Below are positions 7,527-14,912 of a stretch of 37,977 bases of DNA, in pieces. This stretch comes from Chloroflexota bacterium (lineage in GTDB: Bacteria > Chloroflexota > Anaerolineae > B4-G1 > SLSP01). The notes under the pieces are model-generated. The model did no database searches, was not told where the DNA came from, and worked only from the letters and a program-made list of their open reading frames with translations. Every line of letters begins with the position of its first letter. The stretch's first letter is position 1. The position numbers and the translations under genes were made by a program. The stretch spans positions 11,282 through 49,258 of the forward strand of contig JAKJAC010000008.1 of assembly GCA_022707705.1 (NCBI GenBank), in the 5' to 3' direction.

Positions 7527-8189
7527 ATGGAAATCACGTGGTATGGACTTGGCTGTTTTCGTCTCATCGAGCGGGGCTATCCCGCTATCATCACCGATCC
7601 CTTCGATGAAGAAGCCAGCGGCTATGCTTTGCCGCGCACGCGTGCAGAAATCGTGACCCTGAGCCAACCCGTGGATGATCCACGCGAGGTCTCCTGGGCA
7701 CGCTTTCGCGGTCCCACACGCACGCTGGCAAGTCCCGGCGAATACGAAATTGGGGGAATCTTCATTACGGCAATCCCTTCGTTCCGCGACCGGCAAAAAG
7801 GTGCAGAACGCGGTCAAAACATCATTTACACCTATGACCTGGGGGCGCTCACCGTCTGTCACCTCGGCGAATTGGGTCACGTCCCCAGTCAGTCGCGTAT
7901 CGAAGGGTTGGGAACCGTCCATGTGCTGTTGATTCCGGTGGGGATTCCAGATGGGTTGACGCCATCTATGGCATCGGAAGTCGTCAGTCTCATTGAGCCC
8001 AACATTGTCATCCCCATGAGCTACAAAACGCCCGGTCTGGAACTTGGGTACCAACCGGTGGACCGTTTCCTCAAAGAGATGGGGGTTACCAATCCCGATA
8101 CACAAGCCAGCCTCAAGCTGACCGCCGGCGCCATGCCAGAGGAGACGCAGATCATCCTGCTGGAGCCACAAAAAGGTAACGGGGCATAA
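7527..8189 (+). CDS. MBL-fold protein without the metal-binding motif
   Basis: A 220-residue protein with the layout of UlaG-like metallo-beta-lactamase-fold hydrolases: MEITWYG..CF, ITDPF (Asp24), LASPGEYEIGGIFITAI, CHLGELGH (His112, His118) and PNIVIPMSYKTPG. The key metal motif HxHxDH, which should follow VTLS, is replaced by QPVDDP (residues 47-52). The His of WYGHSCF is Leu8, and the His of IPMHY is Ser. What is known of the family says these residues hold the catalytic zinc or manganese pair, so this copy is probably not a normal hydrolase and may be a binding or regulatory protein. ATG 7527 is chosen because GAAGGAG lies 6 nt upstream. It leads an operon with a TPR lipoprotein 20 nt downstream. 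Confidence 0.82.
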   Translation: MEITWYGLGCFRLIERGYPAIITDPFDEEASGYALPRTRAEIVTLSQPVDDPREVSWARFRGPTRTLASPGEYEIGGIFITAIPSFRDRQKGAERGQNIIYTYDLGALTVCHLGELGHVPSQSRIEGLGTVHVLLIPVGIPDGLTPSMASEVVSLIEPNIVIPMSYKTPGLELGYQPVDRFLKEMGVTNPDTQASLKLTAGAMPEETQIILLEPQKGNGA

Positions 8190-8209
8190 TCAAGCCAGGA
8201 GAAAGAACG

Positions 8210-8992
8210 ATGCTCAAACGATTTCCGCTGTGGGGATTAGCCATATTGATCACGCTGAACCTGCTGGCAGGCTGCGGCACACCAGAAGCCATAGCGCCAT
8301 TGGACCTCGAAGCTATCAAATCGCAGATGGATGCCGGAGAGGTCGATACAGCTCTCAAAGCCCTGGAAGCGGCAGTGAAACAAGAGCCTCAAAACGCCGA
8401 AGCCTATTTCTTGTTAGGAGTGGCGTATTTCAAGACGGGTGCATACGAAAAAGCGCGAGAAGCTTTCAATGAGACTCTCGATTTGGACCCGGAACGCGCT
8501 GCCGCGGTACATCACAACCTGGGAGCACTCGCCATTCAAGTAGAGGACCTCGACACCGCCGTCACCGAGTTCAAGACCGCGCTGGAAATCGAACCAGACG
8601 ATCCCGACACCCATTATCAGCTCGGAGCAGCCTACTTGCTGCAATCGTTGCCAACGGATGAAACCAGCGCGCCGTTGGAGGATAAACTCGTGCTGGCGCG
8701 CGAGGAATTTGAGCGCGCCTGGGAACTGGCGCCAGGTAAGGCCGAGGTGTTGGTCGGACTAGGGAATGTCCATCTGCTCGAGGGCAATCTGGCGCAAGCC
8801 ACAGAGGTTCTCGAACAAGCCGTTACCACAGCGCCGGAAATGCCTGAAGCGCTGTTCGCGTTGGGTCGCCTCTATGCTCTAACGAACGACTTCGATGGCG
8901 CACGGGAAATGTTGCAGCGCTGTCTGGCAGCCAATCCTCCAGAGGTATGGGCACAGCAGGCTCAGGAGTTGCTGGACATGCTGGGAGAATAA
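8210..8992 (+). CDS. TPR-repeat lipoprotein
   Basis: A 260-residue protein with a lipoprotein signal peptide (MLKRF, hydrophobic core, LLAGC with the lipidated Cys22). It is followed by about five to six tetratricopeptide repeats of the EAYFLLGVAYFKTGAYEKAREAFNETLDLDP type running to the C-terminus. It should sit on the outer face of the cytoplasmic membrane as a scaffold for protein-protein contacts. The start is supported by AGGAG 9 nt upstream. It is in the middle of a three-gene plus-strand operon, between the degenerate MBL protein and a small unknown protein. No enzymatic motif is visible, and the partner is unknown. Confidence 0.88.
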   Translation: MLKRFPLWGLAILITLNLLAGCGTPEAIAPLDLEAIKSQMDAGEVDTALKALEAAVKQEPQNAEAYFLLGVAYFKTGAYEKAREAFNETLDLDPERAAAVHHNLGALAIQVEDLDTAVTEFKTALEIEPDDPDTHYQLGAAYLLQSLPTDETSAPLEDKLVLAREEFERAWELAPGKAEVLVGLGNVHLLEGNLAQATEVLEQAVTTAPEMPEALFALGRLYALTNDFDGAREMLQRCLAANPPEVWAQQAQELLDMLGE

Positions 8993-9013
8993 CTCCGGGC
9001 AAGGGAGAAATTC

Positions 9014-9322
9014 ATGAATAAACCCGTCAAGCTGTTGATGAGCTGGAATATCCGCTCAGGTCGGGAGGAATCCTACTTGCAATTCATCACCCAGGAATTC
9101 CCCGAGTCCATGATCAAAGCTCACCTGCAGCCTTCTGAAGCGTGGTACACCATTTATGGCGATTGGCCCGAGGTCACTATGGGTTTCGTCGCCGATGACC
9201 TGGAATCTCTGAGAACATTCCTGAATTCGGATACCTGGGCAAAGTTACGGCGTAAGCTTGCTGCCTTTATCAAAGATTACCGCCATCGCGTTGTGCCGCT
9301 TCGGGGCGGTTTTCAGTTTTAG
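9014..9322 (+). CDS. Small conserved-looking protein of unknown function
   Basis: A 102-residue soluble protein with no signal peptide or membrane segment. The pattern KLLMSWNIRSGREESYLQFI...TIYGDWPEVTMGFVADDLESLRTFLNSDTWAKL resembles the small dimeric alpha/beta-barrel (ABM/NIPSNAP-like) proteins: a beta-strand, a helix, and a late strand-helix unit around GDW. I do not recognise the exact family. GGGAG lies 7 nt before the ATG. It is the last gene of the operon starting at 7527, followed by a strong terminator. Confidence 0.75.
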   Translation: MNKPVKLLMSWNIRSGREESYLQFITQEFPESMIKAHLQPSEAWYTIYGDWPEVTMGFVADDLESLRTFLNSDTWAKLRRKLAAFIKDYRHRVVPLRGGFQF

Positions 9323-9351
9323 CTCTGTTCCAGCCAAGAGAACATATAAGG

Positions 9352-9399
9352 AAGAGGCTTCGGCGCCGCATGAGACATGCGGCGCCGAAGCCTCTTTTT
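9352..9399. terminator. Strong bidirectional intrinsic terminator
   Basis: A perfect 21-bp stem (9352-9372 with 9376-9396, 3-nt loop AGA) ends in TTTTT on the plus strand and in a weaker CTTCCTTAT tail on the minus strand. It separates the convergent genes ending at 9322 (plus) and 9416 (minus) and probably ends transcription of both. Confidence 0.9.
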
Positions 9400-9415
9400 C
9401 AAACAGTGTATTGGT

Positions 9416-9865
9416 TCAGTCTGCACCGACCAAAGCCATGACTGCAGCTTTGATCTCCTCGCTATTCGGTGCGCCCGCCCGCCCGTAGGTCGGCGTCCCA
9501 TCGCCGGCGACAACGAAGAAAGTAGGGACACCGTAGACACGCCACGCAGCGGCTAAGGGTTGCACCACAGGGTCCTTGACGTCGAGGCGCAAAACGGCTG
9601 CAGTGTCCTGCAGTTCGGTTTCCAGACGGTCCACCTTGGGCTTGGAAACCAGGCAGATGCTGCAGGAATTCGAGTAGAACTCCACTACCGTCGGTTGCCC
9701 GGTTTGAAGTTGCGCTTGCAGCGCCTCCGTCGAGGCAAACGTTTGTCGCGGGGTGTGCAGAATCAAGTATGCAATTGCCAGCCCCAAAACCACCAGGATG
9801 ATGAGCCAATTCTCTTTCCAGAAAACACGCCACGCGCCTGGTTTTTGCTCATTCTCAGCGTTCAT
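9416..9865 (-). CDS. Membrane-anchored thioredoxin-fold protein
   Basis: A 149-residue protein with one N-terminal membrane anchor (residues about 20-37, WLIILVVLGLAIAYLIL) and a thioredoxin domain facing outward. The active site is CSIC (Cys68, Cys71) within VVEFYSNSCSICLVSKP, and YGVPTFFVV carries the cis-proline. It would reduce or exchange disulfides in extracytoplasmic proteins. ATG 9865 is chosen because TTGGAG lies just upstream; the in-frame TTG 9877 is part of that ribosome site. The next gene upstream is a TlpA-like lipoprotein 129 nt away, so the two probably form one extracytoplasmic thiol pathway. Confidence 0.88.
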   Translation of the reverse strand: MNAENEQKPGAWRVFWKENWLIILVVLGLAIAYLILHTPRQTFASTEALQAQLQTGQPTVVEFYSNSCSICLVSKPKVDRLETELQDTAAVLRLDVKDPVVQPLAAAWRVYGVPTFFVVAGDGTPTYGRAGAPNSEEIKAAVMALVGAD

Positions 9866-9994
9866 GATATGCTCCAAAATAATCTTTCCAACGTAGTACC
9901 TGTCAGCGCTCTCCCGCTGGTCGCAGAGAAGCAGCTGAAACCGCGATGTTCCTTTTGGCAGACTTCGGAACTAAGTCTGGGCAGTAACCCAGAA

Positions 9995-10543
9995 TCACTC
10001 TTTTGCCAGACACTCCTCCAGATAGGGCGTCAGTTGCTGTTCCAAAAGGCTCGCCGAGACGGCGCCGGGCCAAAAGCCGATGAGCCGTCCATCACAGTCG
10101 ATGAAAAACGAGGTCGGTAAGCCGACAACGCCGTATGAGGCGGCTGTTTTGCCCTCTGGATCCAACAGCATCGAAAAAGAGATCTCCGCACCGGTCACAA
10201 AAGAAGCAATGACCTCGGCATCCTCCTGATAGTTGATGCCCAAGACCACCAAGTTCTCCACCTGATGCGCTTGGTGATACAATTCCAGAGAAGCCATCTC
10301 CGAACGGCAGGAAGGACACCAGCTAGCCCAAAAGTTGAGCAGCACAACTTTGCCTCGATGTTCCTCCAGGCTGACCAGCTCACCCTCAAGGTTGGTCAGC
10401 TGAAAATCAGCAGCAAGCGGGCGCTCAGGTTCGGGGGATGCAATCGGCCCCGGGGTATTAGCAGCGCGCTCAGTCTGCGCGGCACGGCAACCAGCAAGCA
10501 GCCAAAGCCCTATCACGCATAATCCCAGAAAACGGCGCAACAT
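9995..10543 (-). CDS. TlpA/ResA-like thiol-disulfide lipoprotein
   Basis: A 182-residue lipoprotein whose signal peptide ends in LLAGC (Cys19), followed by a Pro/Glu-rich linker and an AhpC/TSA-Redoxin-type thioredoxin fold. The motif WCPSC (Cys76, Cys79) lies in VVLLNFWASWCPSCRSEM, and GVVGLPTSFFID holds the cis-proline. Proteins of this class reduce extracytoplasmic disulfides, often in cytochrome c maturation; no cytochrome gene is in the window, so the client is unknown. ATG 10543 has AGGAG 4 nt upstream; an in-frame TTG at 10558 is less likely. It starts just after the terminator of the OsmC gene, so it probably has its own promoter. Confidence 0.9.
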   Translation of the reverse strand: MLRRFLGLCVIGLWLLAGCRAAQTERAANTPGPIASPEPERPLAADFQLTNLEGELVSLEEHRGKVVLLNFWASWCPSCRSEMASLELYHQAHQVENLVVLGINYQEDAEVIASFVTGAEISFSMLLDPEGKTAASYGVVGLPTSFFIDCDGRLIGFWPGAVSASLLEQQLTPYLEECLAKE

Positions 10544-10570
10544 TCTCTCCTGCCTCAAAGATCAGGTGAC

Positions 10571-10605
10571 AAAGTGCCCGTCGAAGGCGCTTCGACGGGC
10601 ACTTT
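10571..10605. terminator. Intrinsic terminator after osmC-like gene
   Basis: A perfect 16-bp stem (10571-10586 with 10590-10605, 3-nt loop) lies 17 nt downstream of the OsmC stop. On the minus strand the arm ends in CTTT with only a short T-run, so it may be a partial terminator or an mRNA 3'-end stabiliser. Confidence 0.7.
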
Positions 10606-10621
10606 TGAACATGCAATGTGC

Positions 10622-11083
10622 TTATTCGCCCGCACTGCCGCCAGGCATGTTCGGCAGGGGCTGGTCCTCAACGACGCGATAGCTGTTGGTGATTTTCACC
10701 GCCGGACGCAGCATCGCCATCACAGAGCAGTACTTCTCCTCTGAGAGCGCAATGGCGCGCGCCACAGCATCCTCGCTCACCCCCTGCCCATAGAGCACGT
10801 ATTCCAGGTGTATATGCGTATAGACCATCGGGTGCTCATCCGCCTGTTCAGCGGTCACATTGATCTGCATGCCGGTGAAGGGTTGGCGCTTCTTGCTCAG
10901 AATCGAGATGACATCCATACCACTGCAACCCGCGACGCCCATCAAAATCAGCTCCATCGGCGAAGGTCCCGAATGGGTGCCGTTAGGTGGTCTGACGCCA
11001 TCCATGATAATCGCCGGACCGTTGTTTGCCTCACCCGTGAGACGGTATGCCGGACCAATCCACGTTACTTTAGCCTTTGCCAT
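10622..11083 (-). CDS. OsmC-family peroxide/thiol protein
   Basis: A 153-residue OsmC/Ohr-family protein of the YhfA-like branch. The two conserved cysteines are present: Cys53 in MGVAGCSGMDVI and Cys119 in LSEEKYCSVMAML. In characterised family members this pair reduces organic hydroperoxides using thiol donors in the cytoplasm. SD GGAGGAG is 8 nt before the ATG. It lies 17 nt downstream of a cupin gene and in the same run as thioredoxin reductase, so oxidative-stress defence is a reasonable role. The substrate is not known. Confidence 0.9.
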   Translation of the reverse strand: MAKAKVTWIGPAYRLTGEANNGPAIIMDGVRPPNGTHSGPSPMELILMGVAGCSGMDVISILSKKRQPFTGMQINVTAEQADEHPMVYTHIHLEYVLYGQGVSEDAVARAIALSEEKYCSVMAMLRPAVKITNSYRVVEDQPLPNMPGGSAGE

Positions 11084-11100
11084 AATTCACTCCTCCAACG

Positions 11101-11430
11101 TTATTTAGTATGCGGGATGACGCAGATAAATTTCAGCGTCTTTTCTCCCGTATTGCGGTAACCATGCAGCTCATCTGGCGGGACAAAGATTGCCTGTCCC
11201 TGCATGAGTGGTCGCTCGCCCTCAGCGCCGAGCAACACTCCTTCGCCTTCCAACGCATAGATTTCATGCTCCCAGGGATGCGCATGCGGCGCAAAGGTAA
11301 CCCCGGGTTCGATTTCAATCACACGCATGGCGAAGTTTGGCGCGCCATCCTTAGCCGCGATGAGCCAACGAATGCCAATTCCCTCCTGAGCCGGCTCAAG
11401 AGGCACTTCGGACGCAGGTTTGACTAACAT
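11101..11430 (-). CDS. Single-domain cupin protein
   Basis: A 109-residue cupin (cupin_2). Motif 1 is PHAHPWEHEIYALEGEG (metal-binding His and Glu) and motif 2 is PPDELHGYRNTGEKTLKFICV (last metal-ligand His). Small cupins of this type bind one metal ion and are of varied function (dioxygenases, isomerases, sugar or signal binding); this one cannot be assigned. SD AAGGAGG precedes ATG 11430 by about 7 nt. It lies between the DUF2892 gene (55 nt) and osmC (17 nt) and is likely co-transcribed with both. Confidence 0.88.
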   Translation of the reverse strand: MLVKPASEVPLEPAQEGIGIRWLIAAKDGAPNFAMRVIEIEPGVTFAPHAHPWEHEIYALEGEGVLLGAEGERPLMQGQAIFVPPDELHGYRNTGEKTLKFICVIPHTK

Positions 11431-11485
11431 GTGCCCTCCTTATCAAGTGTGACGAGAATTCAACGCAGGAAAATCCAGACCAGTC

Positions 11486-11827
11486 CTACGCAGTTGGCGA
11501 ATCATCAGAAGATTCTGGCTCAATCTCCTCAACCGGGGAAACATCAAGCAACGTGGCTTGCGCGCCGGCAGCATCCGTCTCAGCCGGTGCCACCTCGAGG
11601 TCGTCCTGCTCCGAGGTTTGCGGCGCGGCAACCTGAGGCAACTCGCGCCCCATCAAAGCATAGATACCGCACCAACCCGTGGCTCCGGTGGCAAAGACCA
11701 ATAGCCCGACGAAACCGAGCAAATTCCCAACCAACCCGGAGATGAACAGGAAGCCCAACAACATGGCATAGATGCCGAGAATCACGCGCAGAAGCCGCTC
11801 CAAATCACCAACATTCCGTCGCAACAT
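11486..11827 (-). CDS. DUF2892 (YgaP-like) membrane protein with acidic tail
   Basis: A 113-residue membrane protein. The first half matches the DUF2892 family: RNVGDLERLLRVILGIYAML, a second hydrophobic segment, and TGWCGIYALMG. This gives two transmembrane helices, as in the C-terminal region of the rhodanese YgaP. The second half is an unusual Ala/Glu/Asp/Pro-rich acidic extension of about 50 residues, probably disordered and cytoplasmic. ATG 11827 is 7 nt after GGAGG; an alternative ATG at 11833 overlaps the thioredoxin reductase stop codon as ATGA, so translation is coupled either way. Function unknown; the setting is redox. Confidence 0.82.
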   Translation of the reverse strand: MLRRNVGDLERLLRVILGIYAMLLGFLFISGLVGNLLGFVGLLVFATGATGWCGIYALMGRELPQVAAPQTSEQDDLEVAPAETDAAGAQATLLDVSPVEEIEPESSDDSPTA

Positions 11828-11829
11828 GG

Positions 11830-12810
11830 TCATTCCTCCAGTTTTGCGAGATATTCACGCGCCGCAAGCGCTGCCTTGGTGCCATCGCTTACCGCAACCG
11901 TCACCTGAGCCAGGTTATTTGCCCGAACATCGCCAATTGCCATCAAGCCTTCAACCCCGGTCCACATTTGGGTATCTGTCTTGATGTAACCCCACTGATT
12001 CATCTCCACCAGGTCACCAAGGAATTTGGTATCGGGACTGTAACCGACATAGATGAAGACCCCCTCAGTAGGGAGCTCTTTCACTTCGCCAGTAGCCCGG
12101 TCCTTCATCACAACCGCGGTCACCATTTTGTCACCCTTAATCTCCAGCACCTGATGATTGAAATAGAAGGTGCTATTGGGGTGATTCATCGTTCGCTCCT
12201 GAAGAATTTTTTCCGCAATCGAATAGGGCAGGAACTCGATGAAGGTAACACTCCTGGCATAGCTAAGCAAATTGACGCCTTCCTGCAATCCGGAATTGCC
12301 AGCGCCAATCACGACGACATCCTTGCCCCGGAAGAGAGGTCCATCGCACGTAGCGCAATAGGACAGCCCGCGTCCGTAGAACTCATCCTCGCCCGGGAGA
12401 TTGAGCTTCTTGGGTTTGCTGCCTGTAGCCAGCATCACCAGTTTTGCCTCGAATACCTCATCCGAGGCAGTATGCACGCGCAATAAACCTTTGCGCACCG
12501 GCTCGATGCGGGTGACTTCCTCAAACTCGAGGATTTCTGCACCAAACCGGACGGCTTGTTTTTGAAACAGGTCCATCAAATCAGAACCGGCGATTCCTTC
12601 AGGAAAGCCGGGGTAGTTCTCGATATGGTCTGTCGTTGCCGCCAAACCGCCAGCGGCTGATTTTTCAATCACCAAAGTCTTAATGCCATCGCGAGCGGCA
12701 TAGATTGCAGCTGCTAGTCCAGAGGGTCCGCCGCCCACAATGATGAGGTCGTAGCGACTGCTGCCAGAACTGCCCTTTGAAACATCAGTACTGAGTTTGA
12801 AATCGAACAT
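11830..12810 (-). CDS. trxB: Thioredoxin reductase
   Basis: A 326-residue FAD/NADPH flavoprotein of the low-molecular-weight thioredoxin reductase type. It has the FAD-binding GGGPSG (residues 26-31), the redox-active CATC (Cys152, Cys155) in SYCATCDGPLF, the NADPH-binding GAGNSG (169-174), and the C-terminal GLMAIGDVRANNLAQVTVAVSDG. It keeps a thioredoxin or glutaredoxin-like partner reduced. The probable partner is the protein disulfide oxidoreductase encoded 215 nt upstream on the same strand, as in thermophiles that pair these enzymes. SD GGGAGG is 7 nt from the ATG. The extra N-terminal 18 residues before RYDLIIVGG are slightly longer than usual. Confidence 0.95.
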   Translation of the reverse strand: MFDFKLSTDVSKGSSGSSRYDLIIVGGGPSGLAAAIYAARDGIKTLVIEKSAAGGLAATTDHIENYPGFPEGIAGSDLMDLFQKQAVRFGAEILEFEEVTRIEPVRKGLLRVHTASDEVFEAKLVMLATGSKPKKLNLPGEDEFYGRGLSYCATCDGPLFRGKDVVVIGAGNSGLQEGVNLLSYARSVTFIEFLPYSIAEKILQERTMNHPNSTFYFNHQVLEIKGDKMVTAVVMKDRATGEVKELPTEGVFIYVGYSPDTKFLGDLVEMNQWGYIKTDTQMWTGVEGLMAIGDVRANNLAQVTVAVSDGTKAALAAREYLAKLEE

Positions 12811-12840
12811 CTTTGTCCTCCCAGTATGAACTCTGTAGAA

Positions 12841-12870
12841 AAGCCAGCTTTACCTGCAAAAGTCTGGCTT
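12841..12870 (-). promoter_or_regulatory. Hairpin in the trxB leader
   Basis: AAGCCAG...CTGGCTT arms with an inner CTTT/AAAG extension (12841-12870) form an 11-bp stem with one bulge and are followed by TTTTC on the minus strand, 30 nt before trxB. It could act as a weak attenuator or protect the 5' end. No known leader family is recognised. Confidence 0.4.
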
Positions 12871-12966
12871 CAAAGTCTATTTTGCCCCCAACCCTGATAA
12901 ACGCAAGCATGGAGTTGGATGTGCAACCGGCGCCCGCTTTTACACTCCACGAGAAAATTCTATAGA

Positions 12967-12997
12967 GAGAGGCCCGGCTGTAAGAACCGGACCTCTC
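12967..12997 (-). terminator. Terminator of the disulfide oxidoreductase gene
   Basis: Minus-strand stem GAGAGG-TCCGG with CCGGG-CCTCTC (one mismatch), followed by TCTATAGAATTTT. It is about 30 nt downstream of the stop at 13026. A second small palindrome, GCTTTGCAAAGC (13006-13017), lies between them. Confidence 0.65.
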
Positions 12998-13025
12998 AAG
13001 ACAACGCTTTGCAAAGCTTTTTCGA

Positions 13026-13673
13026 CTAGGCGAGCACTGACTTAATCGTCTCGACAATCATTTGCTGCGGCGCGCGCCCCTCGACCCGACCGGTCTCATT
13101 GATGACATTGAGAGGCACTCCCATTACGCTATAGCGATCGGCAATCTCAGGGAATTCAGAAGCCTCGACCACTTCGGCGCGCACCCAATCGCTTGCAACC
13201 GCCATATCATATGCCAGCACCGCTGCCCCCGGGCAATACGGGCACGTGGGCGTAACAAAGACCTGGTAATGAACAGGCGCGTTTAGCGATGCCAGATAGC
13301 TTAATGTGGATTCCTCCAGCTGACCCGGAGCGCCGTGCCCCGCCGCCTGAATGCCGTGAATCAATGTAGAGAACTCATAATTGGCAGGCAAGCCAAAGAA
13401 GCGCAAGCCGTAATCTTTCGCGCCCACAATGGCGAGCGCCGGCGCCCTATCAATGCCGTAAGACTCAGCCACATCCTTATCTGCATCTAGCTGGTGAGTT
13501 TCCACCACAACCCTGGCTGAGGTCTCAGCGAGTTCCGTAATGAGCTCCTCAATGACGCCACAGTATTCACATTGATCCTCAGGTAACTTAAAGAAAACCA
13601 AACGCACCACATCAGGCATGGCATCCAACAATTCACGCACCTGCCCACGAATCTCATCATTTAACAAAGCCAT
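13026..13673 (-). CDS. Protein disulfide oxidoreductase (PDO), tandem thioredoxin folds
   Basis: A 215-residue cytoplasmic protein built from two thioredoxin/glutaredoxin folds. The first carries CEYC (Cys35, Cys38) and the second CPYC (Cys144, Cys147, in VTPTCPYCPGA); SVMGVPLNVI supplies the cis-proline of the second unit. This is the protein disulfide oxidoreductase family typical of thermophiles, which forms, reduces or isomerises disulfides with thioredoxin reductase as the electron source. trxB lies directly downstream. SD AGGAGGT is 7 nt before the ATG. It has a clear promoter and a terminator, so it forms its own transcription unit. Confidence 0.92.
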   Translation of the reverse strand: MALLNDEIRGQVRELLDAMPDVVRLVFFKLPEDQCEYCGVIEELITELAETSARVVVETHQLDADKDVAESYGIDRAPALAIVGAKDYGLRFFGLPANYEFSTLIHGIQAAGHGAPGQLEESTLSYLASLNAPVHYQVFVTPTCPYCPGAAVLAYDMAVASDWVRAEVVEASEFPEIADRYSVMGVPLNVINETGRVEGRAPQQMIVETIKSVLA

Positions 13674-13732
13674 TGTAACCTACCTCCTCAGAGTTTAGCC
13701 GTGATTTTGGTTCTAATCCGGCAAGTAGCCGC

Positions 13733-13760
13733 ATTGTAACATATTCCATAAAAATGTCAA
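13733..13760 (-). promoter_or_regulatory. Promoter of the disulfide oxidoreductase gene
   Basis: Minus strand TTGACA (13755-13760), 16-nt spacer, TACAAT (13733-13738), about 60 nt before the ATG at 13673. The sequence upstream is AT-rich, as expected for a strong promoter. Confidence 0.8.
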
Positions 13761-13888
13761 TTTAATAGATTAAAAAGAGAATAAATCTCCTTGCAACTGT
13801 CGTTTGCCAGACAAAGGTTAAGATTCGCACCACCGAGTACACATTCCAGACTCAAAGCCCATCAACCAGAGTGTTATGCCCAAAAATC

Positions 13889-13916
13889 TTGACTTTTCAC
13901 GCGGTAGAGGTATGCT
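13889..13916 (+). promoter_or_regulatory. Promoter of the deoxynucleoside kinase operon
   Basis: TTGACT (13889-13894), 16-nt spacer, TATGCT (13911-13916), about 85 nt before the kinase start at 14001. It is divergent from the disulfide oxidoreductase promoter about 130 nt away. Confidence 0.65.
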
Positions 13917-14000
13917 TAGGCTCAGTACGGGATTATCCAACGCGCACCTTTGCTTGCAGCCGACACATCATCACTTGTCATCCCACACAGGAGTTGTGAA

Positions 14001-14897
14001 GTGAATACTGCCAGCCATCATTCTTCCATCGTCTTTGAGGGGGTAATCGGTGTAGGAAAGACCACACTGGCACGGCTGTTACAGCCACGATTTCGAGCCG
14101 CCCTCATTCTTGAAGCTTTTGAGGAGAATCCTTTTCTATCCGATTTCTATAGCGACCGCGCCCGATATGCATTCCAGACGCAGATATTTTTCCTGCTGAG
14201 TCGTTACCGCCAACAGCAGCTGTTGGCCTCGCAACAGCAACAGGGAGCGGTGTTGGCAGATTATCTCTTCGCGAAAGACCGGTTGTTCGCCCATCTCAAT
14301 ATCACCGGCGAGGAACTGGCGATGTACGACCGTCTGTACGAAGCTCTGGCTGAGAATACGCCCAAGCCTGACCTGGTGGTCTATTTGCGCGCCAGTCTCG
14401 ATACGCTGATGGAACGTATCGCCATGCGAGACCGGCCCTATGAGCGGCGCATGGATCGCAGCTATATTGAGGCGCTGCGCCAAGGCTATGAGGGGCTGTT
14501 CAATAACTACACCGAAGCGCCACTACTCATCATTGATACGGACAGCCTGAACTTTGTGCGCGCACCGGAAGATTTGGAATTCATCGAAAGGCGCATTTTC
14601 GCGGCACTGGCGGGGATGCACCAGCCCAGTCTCCTGACCGCAGAAGTAGAGACAGTTCCACACTTCAACTGGAGCCTGCCAATCAAGACCGCTGAAGCAC
14701 AGTGCGAAACCAATTGGCAAGCTCTGGGAGATTTCCTCGCCCTAACACAGGCAGTGGGTGAGGTTGGCGGTGCGCTGACGCAGCGCCCTCCAATTGGTCC
14801 AGAAGGGACATCTGCGGAATTGGAGCAGGCTCTGATGACTACACTGGCTGCATTAACAACGCTGGCACGTCGCGCCGGCATTTCAATGAAAGGATAA
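14001..14897 (+). CDS. Deoxynucleoside kinase with degenerate MazG-like C-terminal domain
   Basis: A 298-residue protein. Residues about 8-215 are a deoxynucleoside kinase (dGK/dAK/dCK family): P-loop GVIGVGKTT, the ADYLFAKDRLFAH segment, and RDRPYERRMD, the arginine lid. It would phosphorylate deoxynucleosides for salvage. The last 60-70 residues read like a MazG-type NTP pyrophosphatase helix pair (LTQAVGEVGGAL, then ELEQALMTTLAALTTLARRAGISM), but the metal-binding EExxE and ExxD acids are mostly gone, so this part is probably structural or regulatory. GTG 14001 is the start because AGGAG lies 7 nt upstream; an in-frame TTG at 13950 has no ribosome site. A second kinase follows 15 nt downstream, recalling the dAK/dGK pairs of Firmicutes. 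Confidence 0.88.
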   Translation: MNTASHHSSIVFEGVIGVGKTTLARLLQPRFRAALILEAFEENPFLSDFYSDRARYAFQTQIFFLLSRYRQQQLLASQQQQGAVLADYLFAKDRLFAHLNITGEELAMYDRLYEALAENTPKPDLVVYLRASLDTLMERIAMRDRPYERRMDRSYIEALRQGYEGLFNNYTEAPLLIIDTDSLNFVRAPEDLEFIERRIFAALAGMHQPSLLTAEVETVPHFNWSLPIKTAEAQCETNWQALGDFLALTQAVGEVGGALTQRPPIGPEGTSAELEQALMTTLAALTTLARRAGISMKG

Positions 14898-14912
14898 TTC
14901 CAGGCACCCTCG

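Noticed and set aside
7431-8171. 246-codon minus-strand open frame
   Set aside because: Antisense to the MBL-fold gene, which has a ribosome site, operon context and family motifs.
12785-13057. 90-codon minus-strand open frame between trxB and the PDO gene
   Set aside because: It runs through the PDO terminator hairpin and overlaps both neighbours; no ribosome site or recognisable motif.
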